From Bacteroidota bacterium (GTDB lineage: Bacteria; Bacteroidota; Bacteroidia; Bacteroidales; WCHB1-69), in the NCBI GenBank assembly GCA_029570835.1, contig JAKPTX010000242.1, positions 1 through 43,964 of the forward strand: a DNA stretch of 43,964 bases, written 5' to 3'. A program made the translations under genes and the position numbers. The notes below the pieces were generated by a model that did not search any database, had not been told where the DNA came from, and was given only the letters and a program-made list of their open reading frames with translations. Position 1 is the first letter of the stretch, and every line of letters begins with the position of its first letter. Shown here piece after piece: positions 1-8,107 of the stretch.

Positions 1-379
1 CACCAGAGTTGAGATAGTCTCACTAAAAGTGTGTATGGAATTTTTTCTATCATATTGCAAAGTTGAGAAGTTGGATAGAGAAAAAATGGCGTATGCCGCA
101 TAATAATGAAAAAGGGGCGCCTTGTTATGAGACAGCCCCCAGGGGGAGGTCTAAAAGTGCGGAAATCAGCCACTCAATTAAAATTTTACGATAAAATAAA
201 AAATCCACCTCTCATTTTTATTTTACAATAATACCACCCCTAAGGGGTTTGCTTGGCAAAATTCAATGTTACCGGAAATTATACCTTTGTCTTTCAAAAA
301 ACTTCCGACTTCCGACTTTTTTTCATTCCGCCTTCCGCCCTCCGCCTTCCGCCTTCTTGTAATTCGTAATTGATATCGG
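1..379. other. Gene-free window edge with repeats
   Basis: I find no convincing coding region here. The left part has short G/C runs (around 134-150 and 234-246). The right part, 302-373, is a run of 7-base repeats described separately. Around 230-295 there is a loose resemblance (CACCCC, then GGAA..TTATACC.TTT) to the repeat at 29029-29173, so this may be a decayed third copy. The beta-mannosidase gene ends at 380 with no clear hairpin terminator after it. Confidence 0.6.
302..373. repeat. Heptanucleotide tandem repeat tract
   Basis: Seven-base units run in tandem. Two CTTCCGA units are followed by a T-run and then several CTTCCGC or CCTCCGC units in near-perfect 7-base register. The tract ends in AATTCGT-like units at about 360-373. 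The same unit families recur at 29130-29267 and, reverse-complemented, at 32866-32911 and 38117-38188. The tract has no reading frame and lies in intergenic DNA. Confidence 0.75.
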
Positions 380-2917
380 TTATTGCCATAGCGTTTTTAC
401 CTCAAATCGCACCTCTTCTTGTTGTTTTTTGGAGGGAGTGAAAATTATGGTTTTGGGTTCATTAGGTAGGAGATCAAAGTAGTTGTCTGAGTAGCTTCCT
501 GGAACGGATGGAGAGGTTGAGAGCATAACACCCCGGGTTAGTTGATCTGTGGTGAAGGTGATCTCGTAATGTTTCTCCGTTTTCTTTACTTCATATTGAA
601 ACTGAAGGGATTTAGGTACCATCTCCGTCATGTCATAGATGATGATCTCCTGATCGATCAGTTTCCCTTTTTTGTCTATGAAAGTGAGCTTTAACCATTC
701 AGACTGAGCAACTTCCGCTCCTTGTTGATAATCCAGCGCCAGGGTCGATTTGTTGGCTTTGGCTGTTACGGGCGTTACCTGACGATAAAGCGTGTCCCCA
801 CCATAAGTAAACTCCTCAACAATCAATTCACCCTCAACATCTTTTAATTTATCGGTAACAATATAGATTTGATAATGGTCCATTTCAACCTGTTCGCTCG
901 CAACAATGGTCGGTTTAAAGCGATCTTCCACCCGATAGTGTAGCGCTTTCCGATTACCATAATAATCGATACTACTCCAGGATGCCACCGGCCAGCAATC
1001 GTTGAGTTGCCAGTAAAGCGTCCCCATGCAATGAGGTCGTTTCAACCGATGTTTCTCGATTGCTTCACCAATTCCGTACGCTTGAACCAACTGACTGACA
1101 TACACAAAATCCTCCAGAGTGGCGGGAATATAAGCGTACTGCTGCATCGCTTTTTTGATGATTTGCACTCCGCGACCATGTTTCTGGTGGTTTTTCATCA
1201 CTATGCTGTTCAAATCACGATCTTCGGGAGCTGTAAACTGAACAATCGACTCCATCGCAGGATAGGACTGGAATCCGTACTCCGACATAAATCGTCCTGT
1301 TTTTTCTCCCCAAACTTCAAAAGGCTCCTCGCCCCACCATACTCCCCAATAGTGCGCATCTCCTTCCGTAAAAGACTCCGGATGTCCCCAACCCCACTCC
1401 GGAGAAGAAGGGTGGTAGGGTCTTTTATCATGTTCGGCAACCAAATCGGAAAGCAACTTATTGAAGAGGTTTTTCATATTGTAATCGAGTTCTTTCTGCT
1501 GCTTGGTGGTATAATTATCTTTCCAACCCCAATCATCCCAACCATTTTTGACCTCATTATTGCCACACCACAACGCAATGGAAGGGTGATTTCTCAACCG
1601 ACGAATCTGATACACCGCTTCATCTGTTACATTGTGCAAAAACTCCTCATCTCCGGGATAGAGTGCACAGGCAAACATAAAATCCTGCCACACTAAAAGT
1701 CCCAGCTGATCACACAATTCATAGAAAATCTCATTTTCATAAATGCCACCGCCCCAAACGCGAATCATATTCATGTTCCCTTTTTTAGCAGCTTGCAACA
1801 GGTCGCGGTAACGTGCATCATGCTTTCCTTCAACAGGAAAACTATGTAGAGGAATCCAGTTGGCTCCCTTCATAAAAGTAGGAATTCCGTTGACAATAAA
1901 CTCAAACGACTCTCCCACCTCATCCTTTTTCTGGCGCAACTCGACAGTTCTGAAACCCCATTGGGCTGTTTTTTCGCTTACGTCACGCGCACCTTCCACA
2001 ACGACCCTAACCTGATACAATTTCTGACTACCCATTCCGGCGGGCCACCACATCTCGGGCTTCCGAACACTCAATTTTTTGCTAATCTTGTTTTGCCCGG
2101 GCTTTAAGCGATACTCTAGTCCCCCCATTTTTTTATTATCCAAATAAAAAGAGACCTTAACTGACTCATTTTGAGAAGCATAAACAGTCGTGTTCACCTG
2201 AAGAACCGCTTTCTGTTTGTTCAACGCCTGCTGTTGCAGATGCAGATCCTCAATCAAAAAATGGTTCCACTGCTCGATATAAACCTTTTTCCAGATTCCG
2301 GCAGTAATCAACCGCGGACCCCAATCCCAACCCGACTGATAAGGCGCTTTACGAGAAAAAACACGCTCATCCGGTAAGGTATAAGGCAACTTTTTCGCCG
2401 CTTTTTGTTCAAATGGAACAGAAGGTAAGAACTTGATTTTCAGCACATTATTAGAATCTCTCAGCACTGTATCGAGAGGAAAACGCCACGCTCTGAACAT
2501 ATTGTTAGTCATCGTTTTACCCTCTTCCGACTCCAACAAAACGCCATTCAAATAGACCTCCGCATAGGTATCAAGTCCCTCAAAAACCAACCTGCGATGC
2601 TCAAATTTTTTCAAATCGCCGACATGAAATTGGGTCGTATAAACCCACTCCTTATCAGAAACCCACTGTACTTTCTGCTCATTATTCCGATAAAAAGGAT
2701 CCTCAATCAAACGGTGCCGCATTAAATCCGTATGAATCACACCCGGCACCTCCGCCGAATAATTTTTGTCCTTATATTGAAAACTCCACGAAACAAACTC
2801 AGACGTAAGCGGTATCTGCTCGTATGTGAACGGCTGTTCCTCTTTTGTACTGCAAGAGCTGATTATTATTATTATTATTATTTGAAAAAAGAAAAAAAAG
2901 TGGGGAACTTTATTCAT
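380..2917 (-). CDS. Beta-mannosidase, GH2 family, lipoprotein
   Basis: This 845-residue glycoside hydrolase family 2 enzyme should remove terminal beta-mannose residues from mannans or N-glycan-type oligosaccharides. The order is GH2 sugar-binding domain (about 40-215), immunoglobulin-like domain (about 220-325) and TIM barrel. WCGNNEV places the acid/base at Glu455 and MSEYGFQ the nucleophile at Glu546. KGANWIPLHSF and IRVWGGGIYE are typical of beta-mannosidases. The N-terminus is a lipoprotein signal with lipobox ISSC (Cys22), so the protein is anchored in the envelope. Its hydrophobic core is almost only Phe and Ile, encoded by simple repeats. The gene starts 10 bases after the thioesterase stop and is probably co-transcribed with it. 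The family is secure; the exact substrate is inferred. Confidence 0.93.
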   Translation of the reverse strand: MNKVPHFFFFFQIIIIIIISSCSTKEEQPFTYEQIPLTSEFVSWSFQYKDKNYSAEVPGVIHTDLMRHRLIEDPFYRNNEQKVQWVSDKEWVYTTQFHVGDLKKFEHRRLVFEGLDTYAEVYLNGVLLESEEGKTMTNNMFRAWRFPLDTVLRDSNNVLKIKFLPSVPFEQKAAKKLPYTLPDERVFSRKAPYQSGWDWGPRLITAGIWKKVYIEQWNHFLIEDLHLQQQALNKQKAVLQVNTTVYASQNESVKVSFYLDNKKMGGLEYRLKPGQNKISKKLSVRKPEMWWPAGMGSQKLYQVRVVVEGARDVSEKTAQWGFRTVELRQKKDEVGESFEFIVNGIPTFMKGANWIPLHSFPVEGKHDARYRDLLQAAKKGNMNMIRVWGGGIYENEIFYELCDQLGLLVWQDFMFACALYPGDEEFLHNVTDEAVYQIRRLRNHPSIALWCGNNEVKNGWDDWGWKDNYTTKQQKELDYNMKNLFNKLLSDLVAEHDKRPYHPSSPEWGWGHPESFTEGDAHYWGVWWGEEPFEVWGEKTGRFMSEYGFQSYPAMESIVQFTAPEDRDLNSIVMKNHQKHGRGVQIIKKAMQQYAYIPATLEDFVYVSQLVQAYGIGEAIEKHRLKRPHCMGTLYWQLNDCWPVASWSSIDYYGNRKALHYRVEDRFKPTIVASEQVEMDHYQIYIVTDKLKDVEGELIVEEFTYGGDTLYRQVTPVTAKANKSTLALDYQQGAEVAQSEWLKLTFIDKKGKLIDQEIIIYDMTEMVPKSLQFQYEVKKTEKHYEITFTTDQLTRGVMLSTSPSVPGSYSDNYFDLLPNEPKTIIFTPSKKQQEEVRFEVKTLWQ
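2862..2899 (-). repeat. Microsatellite in a signal peptide: seven ATT units plus A6 and A8 runs
   Basis: The top strand carries seven ATT units (2862-2882), an A6 run (2885-2890) and an A8 run (2892-2899), all inside the first 20 codons of the beta-mannosidase gene. Read on the minus strand they encode five Phe and seven Ile residues of the signal peptide. Slippage in the homopolymers would shift the frame; slippage in the triplets would change the hydrophobic length. Confidence 0.85.
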
Positions 2918-2927
2918 CGTTGTGCAA

Positions 2928-3683
2928 TTAAAATTGTGACTCCGGAACCCAAACTGTAGCTACTTTGGCAACTTCCTTCTGCTCCTCGTTATAGATGGTT
3001 GTATTGAAGTTCAATGGTACCTCCTCGGTTTCGCCAAAGGTGTACAACTGATCTGCTTTCAACTGAAAAGAGTAGTTGATCGTCAGCTGTTTCAACTTGT
3101 TTTCCTGATAGAAAGAGTATGGGAAACGGTCAATAATCCAGCGGATATAGTTCACATTATTCACGTGATGATTCATATCCAGATCGGAAATATGCACCCG
3201 TTGAAACGTTGGATTTTCGGGAAACGGAACCCTTGGCAGTTTCGCCACGCGATATGGCAATGCATCCCGCTGTTCGGGAAAATCAACCAAGATTTGCACC
3301 TGATCCATGCGCATAATGCGGTTCACTTTATAGTTCACAATCATCCATTCCGAAAGAGCGGAAGCAAGGAGTTCACCCTCTTGAGAGTACACTTCATAAT
3401 CTCTCAAAAAGATCAGATTCTCCTTTTGTTTAGGCCAGGTATAAATCGTTATCTTCTCACCCCATTTCGGGTAGCGATGCATCACAATATGAAATTTGGA
3501 TAAAGCCCAGAAAAGCCCCTCTTCATGCAGATGCTTCCAGCCACAATTGAGTTTTGTTGCATGTACTCCGGCAGCATCATGAAGCAATTCTATCAATCGG
3601 TAAACATTCATTTGACATTGAAAATCAACATCATAGCCATAAACCTCCATCTCGGTTTTATATATCACCTTCAAACTTTCCAT
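2928..3683 (-). CDS. Acyl-ACP thioesterase
   Basis: This 251-residue cytosolic enzyme of the plant FatA/FatB-like acyl-ACP thioesterase family releases free fatty acids from acyl carrier protein. Two hotdog domains are expected. The second carries the conserved DMNHHVNNVNYIRW segment, with the Asn and His catalytic region. I start at the ATG at 3683 rather than the in-frame ATG at 3710, because the promoter box at 3715-3722 would put the transcript start at or inside the upstream ATG. The gene leads a probable two-gene transcript with the beta-mannosidase. That pairing has no obvious metabolic logic. Confidence 0.88.
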   Translation of the reverse strand: MESLKVIYKTEMEVYGYDVDFQCQMNVYRLIELLHDAAGVHATKLNCGWKHLHEEGLFWALSKFHIVMHRYPKWGEKITIYTWPKQKENLIFLRDYEVYSQEGELLASALSEWMIVNYKVNRIMRMDQVQILVDFPEQRDALPYRVAKLPRVPFPENPTFQRVHISDLDMNHHVNNVNYIRWIIDRFPYSFYQENKLKQLTINYSFQLKADQLYTFGETEEVPLNFNTTIYNEEQKEVAKVATVWVPESQF

Positions 3684-3714
3684 AAGTTCAGATATTATAG
3701 ATTGGTACAATTTA

Positions 3715-3722
3715 CAAAATTA
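3715..3722 (-). promoter_or_regulatory. TAnnTTTG -7 box for the thioesterase gene
   Basis: CAAAATTA on the top strand reads TAATTTTG on the minus strand, matching the Bacteroidetes -7 consensus TAnnTTTG. It lies about 32 bases before the chosen ATG. No good -33 TTTG is visible. Confidence 0.45.
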
Positions 3723-3798
3723 CAAATTATTTTCGGAACTCTAATGGACTAATTTTCTGTTATTCGTTTTTTACCATCTGATAGTATAGAAAAATATA

Positions 3799-3806
3799 TA
3801 TATTTG
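3799..3806 (+). promoter_or_regulatory. TAnnTTTG -7 box for the repeat lipoprotein
   Basis: TATATTTG followed by CAG is a good Bacteroidetes -7 box, about 60 bases before the ATG at 3866. The -33 region has only a weak CTG at 3778-3780. Confidence 0.55.
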
Positions 3807-3865
3807 CAGTATCTTTAGTGTTGGGGTTTCTATTTTTTATTTTAATAAATTAAAAGATCATCATT

Positions 3866-4885
3866 ATGAAAAAGCATCTCTTCTTCATTTTAGGAATCGC
3901 ATTGACGGTCATTTTCTTTGCTGTTTCTTGTACAGAACCGGATCCGGATCCAAATATCCCTGATAATCCAAATGCTGTTGTCCACGTTTATGCGGCGGGT
4001 GGCCCTATACAACATAGTGGTCCTGCCGTACTTTGGACAAATGGTGGTATCATACAAATCTTAGATAGAAATGCCTATGCGGCAAAAGCTGTATGTGTAG
4101 ATGGCTCTGATATTTATGTAGGTGGAACCAATGCAAATAACCGTCCTGTAGTATGGAAAAATGGTATACCACAAGTTTTATCTGACGAAATCGGCAATGT
4201 TTATGACTTAAAAGCAGTTGATGGTAAAATATATGCGGCAGGCAGTTCTGGCCAGAATGCTGCATATTGGGTTGACGGGGTTATGACCAAACTACCTAGT
4301 AACCCCAATATGGGAGGTTTTTATGAAGCCCGAGCTATTTGGGTGGAAGGTACTGACATTCACGTCTGTGGCACTACACGGAACGAAAACAGAGCTGCCT
4401 ATTGGAAAAATGGCACATTCAAAAAACTAGCAGATTTTGATGCTACTGCTGAAGATATCTGTTTTTATAACGGGAACTTATATATTGTGGGTGAATTTAC
4501 ATATAGAAAGGATGGTATATGGAAATCCGAATCTTTAATATGGATTAATGGGGCCGCTATTCATTTTATCAATGTTGGTACTGGACTTTCTTCAAGAGCT
4601 ACGGGCATAGCTATTGTGAACGATGAGCCTTATGTTACTATAGAAAGTTGGTTTGATGGTGCCGGAACAGGTAGAAATCATGGATTCCTTTGGAAAAATG
4701 GTGAATTATCCAGTATTGATGGTTGCAACCCCAAGGACATTTTTGTTCACAATGGTGATATTTATATTGCCGGGTCATTCAATAACGGTTCTGAAAATAA
4801 ACCTGTGGTTTTAAAGAATGGTAAAAAGTTTCTCATCGCTCCGGTTGATCAGAGTGAATGTTGCAACGCAATATTTGTGAAATAA
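3866..4885 (+). CDS. Lipoprotein with seven propeller-like repeats
   Basis: This 339-residue exported protein has a signal peptide ending in the lipobox VSC (about residue 22), followed by an acidic/proline linker (TEPDPDPNIPDNP). The rest consists of about seven repeats of 40-50 residues. Each has a segment like IYVGG or IYAAG, then a variable loop, then VWKNG or AYWKNG and a hydrophobic end. Seven such units suggest a seven-bladed beta-propeller displayed on the cell surface or in the periplasm. I see no catalytic motif. The gene stands alone on the plus strand between two minus-strand operons and has its own promoter box. Binding of a glycan or protein is a guess. Confidence 0.8.
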   Translation: MKKHLFFILGIALTVIFFAVSCTEPDPDPNIPDNPNAVVHVYAAGGPIQHSGPAVLWTNGGIIQILDRNAYAAKAVCVDGSDIYVGGTNANNRPVVWKNGIPQVLSDEIGNVYDLKAVDGKIYAAGSSGQNAAYWVDGVMTKLPSNPNMGGFYEARAIWVEGTDIHVCGTTRNENRAAYWKNGTFKKLADFDATAEDICFYNGNLYIVGEFTYRKDGIWKSESLIWINGAAIHFINVGTGLSSRATGIAIVNDEPYVTIESWFDGAGTGRNHGFLWKNGELSSIDGCNPKDIFVHNGDIYIAGSFNNGSENKPVVLKNGKKFLIAPVDQSECCNAIFVK

Positions 4886-4916
4886 AGTGGGTTTAAAGGA
4901 ATAAAAAAGTACTATA

Positions 4917-6098
4917 TTAATTTTTTCTACTCTTTTCCCGTATTGCCAATCCGAACAGGATAAAGTTAAAGGTGGTTACAGTACCCGGTCCAAACGGCAG
5001 ACTCGGTTCCGCCATTGATATTCCGTAAGGAATCAACAGCAAAAGAAATCCCATTTGGGTAATCTTGGATAACGGAGTGGTAAGACTGTTTTTTACCGCC
5101 AGCCAGAGCAGGTAGAGGTAAAGGAAAAGCACAAAGAAAGCCCCGACAAATCCGTAATTGTACCACTTGAGTAGCGGATAGTTGTGAATATAACCAAAAT
5201 CCACCGGATGATGTCGCTGATTCCCAAAAAAAGGATGATCTATAATAAATTGAATTGCCCCCTTATTTCTAACCATTCTGTCCGTCATGATATCCTGCTC
5301 CTTGTTTAACAAAAAACTATCATAGATAAATTGCTTAATCCCTGAAGGGAGAAACAGATAAGATAATACCACAACTACAAAAAAACCGATTAAAACCAAA
5401 AAAATATGCTTAGATTTGAACTTTTTGAAGAAAATATAGAGCGCAACCATCGCAAAAATTAGCGCTGCAGCGCGGGCGCGGATAGTGAGCAAGGAGACGA
5501 TCAACAAAAAAGAAAGGAAGAGAAAGAGGATAGAGATCCACCAAGGTCGTTCCGGTTCCAAACCCAAAACCAATGCAATCGCAGCAGCAGTTGCCATCAC
5601 AACACCAAGTGCATTTTTATTTTCCGTCACATACCTTTCTAAAATTACAAAACCCCCTATATTGGTTGCTATTTGAGTTAAAGCAACCCATAATACAACT
5701 CCTACAAAAAAATAGAGCAACATTCTGAATTGTTTCATTGAAAGCCGGAGTTGATAGCCTACCAGCATCGCCATCCAAGGAATCATCAACGTTCTTATCT
5801 CTCTCAAAACCGGCAAATCAAATCCAAAGAAAAACGATATGGAAAGGGTGATCCCATACAACACAATAGCTCCCAGCGGAATCACTAACTCTTTGACCTG
5901 AAATAATCTTTTATCATTGGCGGAGAGGAGAAAAAGAAGCAGAAACAAAATAATGATCACAGGAGACAATACAGAACCGTCCAGCACCCCCCATTTTTTT
6001 GAAATCGAAAAAACAAAAGGATGATAAGAGAAGGGGATTAGAAAAACCAAACCCCATAAAAGAATCATCGATATTTGCTGTTTCCGTGATTGATTCAT
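4917..6098 (-). CDS. O-antigen ligase / Wzy polymerase-like membrane protein
   Basis: This 393-residue protein has about 10-12 membrane segments. A large loop between later helices carries the short charged stretch (NKEQDIMTDRMVRNKGAIQF) and an H-P motif near DHPFFGNQRHHP. That layout fits the O-antigen ligase/Wzy superfamily, which polymerises or transfers undecaprenyl-linked glycans at the outer face of the inner membrane. It is the last gene of the six-gene polymer operon, 3 bases after the TupA-like gene. Polymerase cannot be told from ligase by sequence here. No terminator is evident between it and the converging lipoprotein gene. Confidence 0.8.
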   Translation of the reverse strand: MNQSRKQQISMILLWGLVFLIPFSYHPFVFSISKKWGVLDGSVLSPVIIILFLLLFLLSANDKRLFQVKELVIPLGAIVLYGITLSISFFFGFDLPVLREIRTLMIPWMAMLVGYQLRLSMKQFRMLLYFFVGVVLWVALTQIATNIGGFVILERYVTENKNALGVVMATAAAIALVLGLEPERPWWISILFLFLSFLLIVSLLTIRARAAALIFAMVALYIFFKKFKSKHIFLVLIGFFVVVVLSYLFLPSGIKQFIYDSFLLNKEQDIMTDRMVRNKGAIQFIIDHPFFGNQRHHPVDFGYIHNYPLLKWYNYGFVGAFFVLFLYLYLLWLAVKNSLTTPLSKITQMGFLLLLIPYGISMAEPSLPFGPGTVTTFNFILFGLAIREKSRKN

Positions 6099-6101
6099 AG
6101 C

Positions 6102-7025
6102 TTATATTTTTTCTACTTCTTCAAGTGTGCGACAGTTTTTACCATAATCCAGGTCAACCATCGATCCGAATAAAACGTTGGTTTTGTACAGCCTGTTGGG
6201 ATCAAATCCGCCCGCAGGAGTGAAAGTTAGTTCTCCAAAAATTACTTTTCCTTTTTCCAGATAGAGATCTACCCGCACAAAAGGGAATGGTTTTGCCAGC
6301 CGATTCGCATACTCAAACAGTTGTTTATATCCTTCCGGTTTCGGAACCTGAAACCCCTCGGGAGCCTCTTTCCCACTCCTGTTGAGGCGCTGTAACTCCC
6401 ATTTTTCATCCACAAAATAAAAAGAGGGTTTCCCTGAAGCACGATTACCGCATACCAAAACAAAACGTGCTTCCCCATTAAAACAGTACACTTTATAGTC
6501 AACAGGAAGGGTTCCATCTTCAGTTTCTATATACTTTTCACAGATCAATTTGGGTTGAATTCCTCGATAATGTAACTCCGCATAATGTTTATAGAAATGG
6601 TTGTGGGTTTTTCTCCAGTCTCTCAGGAGTTGCATGGTTTCAGGAATCTGTGATGCCGATTTATCAGAGCAAATCAAATTGTGTCCTTTCCCAAAATTCC
6701 ATTTGAGCACAAACTGTTGAGGTAACTTTTCCCAATCTATCTCTTCCGGCTGATCATAAGATCCGTACAACTCATTCAAAATCTCCTCCAATCCGAGATG
6801 AATAAGATACTCTCTGACACGATATTTATCGGCACATAATGTAACCAAACTGTTGTTATTGTAGGTGTTAAACTTTAACCATTGAATTTTTTCATCCAAT
6901 AAAATCGGGTTTTTGAAAGATAAACATTTGCGGTAATAGCGGTAAAGAGATAAAAACTTCACCTGCACACTCAATTTGGGTGAAATATCAAACAAAAAGG
7001 GTAATATTTTAGTTCTTATGGACAT
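6102..7025 (-). CDS. TupA-like ATP-grasp protein
   Basis: This 307-residue cytosolic protein resembles the ATPgrasp_TupA family, named after TupA of Bacillus teichuronopeptide synthesis. The nucleotide-binding part shows VLKWNFGKGHNLI and ICEKYIETEDG. The metal and catalytic end shows RVDLYLEKGKVIFGELTFTP followed by a Gly-rich turn. Such enzymes are thought to form amide bonds between an amino acid or peptide and a sugar carboxylate. I start at the ATG at 7025, two bases after the stop of the upstream gene, rather than at a TTG at 7034 that would overlap it. The substrate is unknown. Confidence 0.82.
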   Translation of the reverse strand: MSIRTKILPFLFDISPKLSVQVKFLSLYRYYRKCLSFKNPILLDEKIQWLKFNTYNNNSLVTLCADKYRVREYLIHLGLEEILNELYGSYDQPEEIDWEKLPQQFVLKWNFGKGHNLICSDKSASQIPETMQLLRDWRKTHNHFYKHYAELHYRGIQPKLICEKYIETEDGTLPVDYKVYCFNGEARFVLVCGNRASGKPSFYFVDEKWELQRLNRSGKEAPEGFQVPKPEGYKQLFEYANRLAKPFPFVRVDLYLEKGKVIFGELTFTPAGGFDPNRLYKTNVLFGSMVDLDYGKNCRTLEEVEKI

Positions 7026-7027
7026 TT

Positions 7028-8107
7028 TTACCAATATTTTTTGCGTGAATTAACTTTTTTATAGGTTTCATTGAAAACCCGTTCCGTATATTCTCCAAAA
7101 GCGGGTCCACCCGCAGTTTGACTTAAATCCGGATTGGCATTCCACTCAATACAGAGCGGTTCTCCTTGTCTGTCCACTGCAAAATCCCAGGCAACAATAT
7201 CAAAATAGGGCAATCTAAAGTGCATCTTTTTGGCAGTTTCCACTACTTTATTATAAGATGGAATCGGATACCCTTTCAAAGTTACACCCCCATCACTCAC
7301 CTCCACTTGATCATCACCGGGCGCGCCATACGCATACTGCGCTAAAGTTCCATCATCATTGATCTTGGCACTGATTCCACCCGCACTCTCATTGTCAATC
7401 ACGGCATCCTTCTTGCCAATACGAATCACTCCATACAGCAGAATAATCTCCATTCCACTACGGTAAGTCAATAGTCGAATGGTGTTGACTGAACTCGGAT
7501 TTAATTTGCTCATATCAGGGTGTTGATCCACAAATTCTTGCACTAAAAAGTTCATTCCGTAAGAATCCAAAACCTCTTCAACGCTTTTCCCATCGATATT
7601 GCTAACTCCTTGATTTGTAATCAGTTTTCGAACTCCAATCCCTCTTGTCGTATGTGCCGGTTTGATGATTGCATTACTCAAATTGGAACAAAGTTCAACC
7701 GCTTTCTCTTTTGTAATTGGCTGATTATCACTATAATAGTATCCCCGAATGTTTTGAATAATGATCCTGGGTTGATTTATATCCGGAAAAAGTATCGGAA
7801 AAAAATTCTTATCTGCGTAAGCGTCCATAAAAGGGAAATGATTCATTCTCCCAATCATCTCTGAACGATACACAAACAACGGAATATAGTTGACATGATA
7901 TTGTGCTGTTCTGGAGTACATAAACTTGTGCCAAATCAACGGAATTCGTCCTTTTACCCATGGTTTAAAATAGGCTCTAATCTCTTTTTTTTGCTTTCTG
8001 GTCAGCGGACGTCTAATCTTTAATTTCAGATATTTTCTATGAATTTCTGAAACCAAACTGTGCCTGAATTTGAGCTTTTTGAGTTTTTCAATCCAACGTA
8101 TTTCCAT
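7028..8107 (-). CDS. Sugar-transfer-associated ATP-grasp protein
   Basis: This 359-residue protein matches the ATPgrasp_ST type found in polysaccharide loci. Seen directly are IIKPAHTTRGIGV (phosphate-binding loop), FLVQEFVDQHPDM, the SSVNTIRLLTYR segment and a C-terminal metal-binding stretch DFAVDRQGEPLCIEWNANPD. The family is predicted to ligate carboxylates to amines, but its substrates are poorly known. The ATG at 8107 lies inside the 3' end of the flippase gene (20-base overlap), suggesting translational coupling; the longer TTG-initiated form would overlap more. It is followed directly by a second, different ATP-grasp gene. Confidence 0.82.
   Translation of the reverse strand: MEIRWIEKLKKLKFRHSLVSEIHRKYLKLKIRRPLTRKQKKEIRAYFKPWVKGRIPLIWHKFMYSRTAQYHVNYIPLFVYRSEMIGRMNHFPFMDAYADKNFFPILFPDINQPRIIIQNIRGYYYSDNQPITKEKAVELCSNLSNAIIKPAHTTRGIGVRKLITNQGVSNIDGKSVEEVLDSYGMNFLVQEFVDQHPDMSKLNPSSVNTIRLLTYRSGMEIILLYGVIRIGKKDAVIDNESAGGISAKINDDGTLAQYAYGAPGDDQVEVSDGGVTLKGYPIPSYNKVVETAKKMHFRLPYFDIVAWDFAVDRQGEPLCIEWNANPDLSQTAGGPAFGEYTERVFNETYKKVNSRKKYW

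Noticed and set aside
1007-1696. 229-residue open frame on the plus strand
   Set aside because: It runs antisense to the conserved catalytic part of beta-mannosidase and its translation has no domain features.
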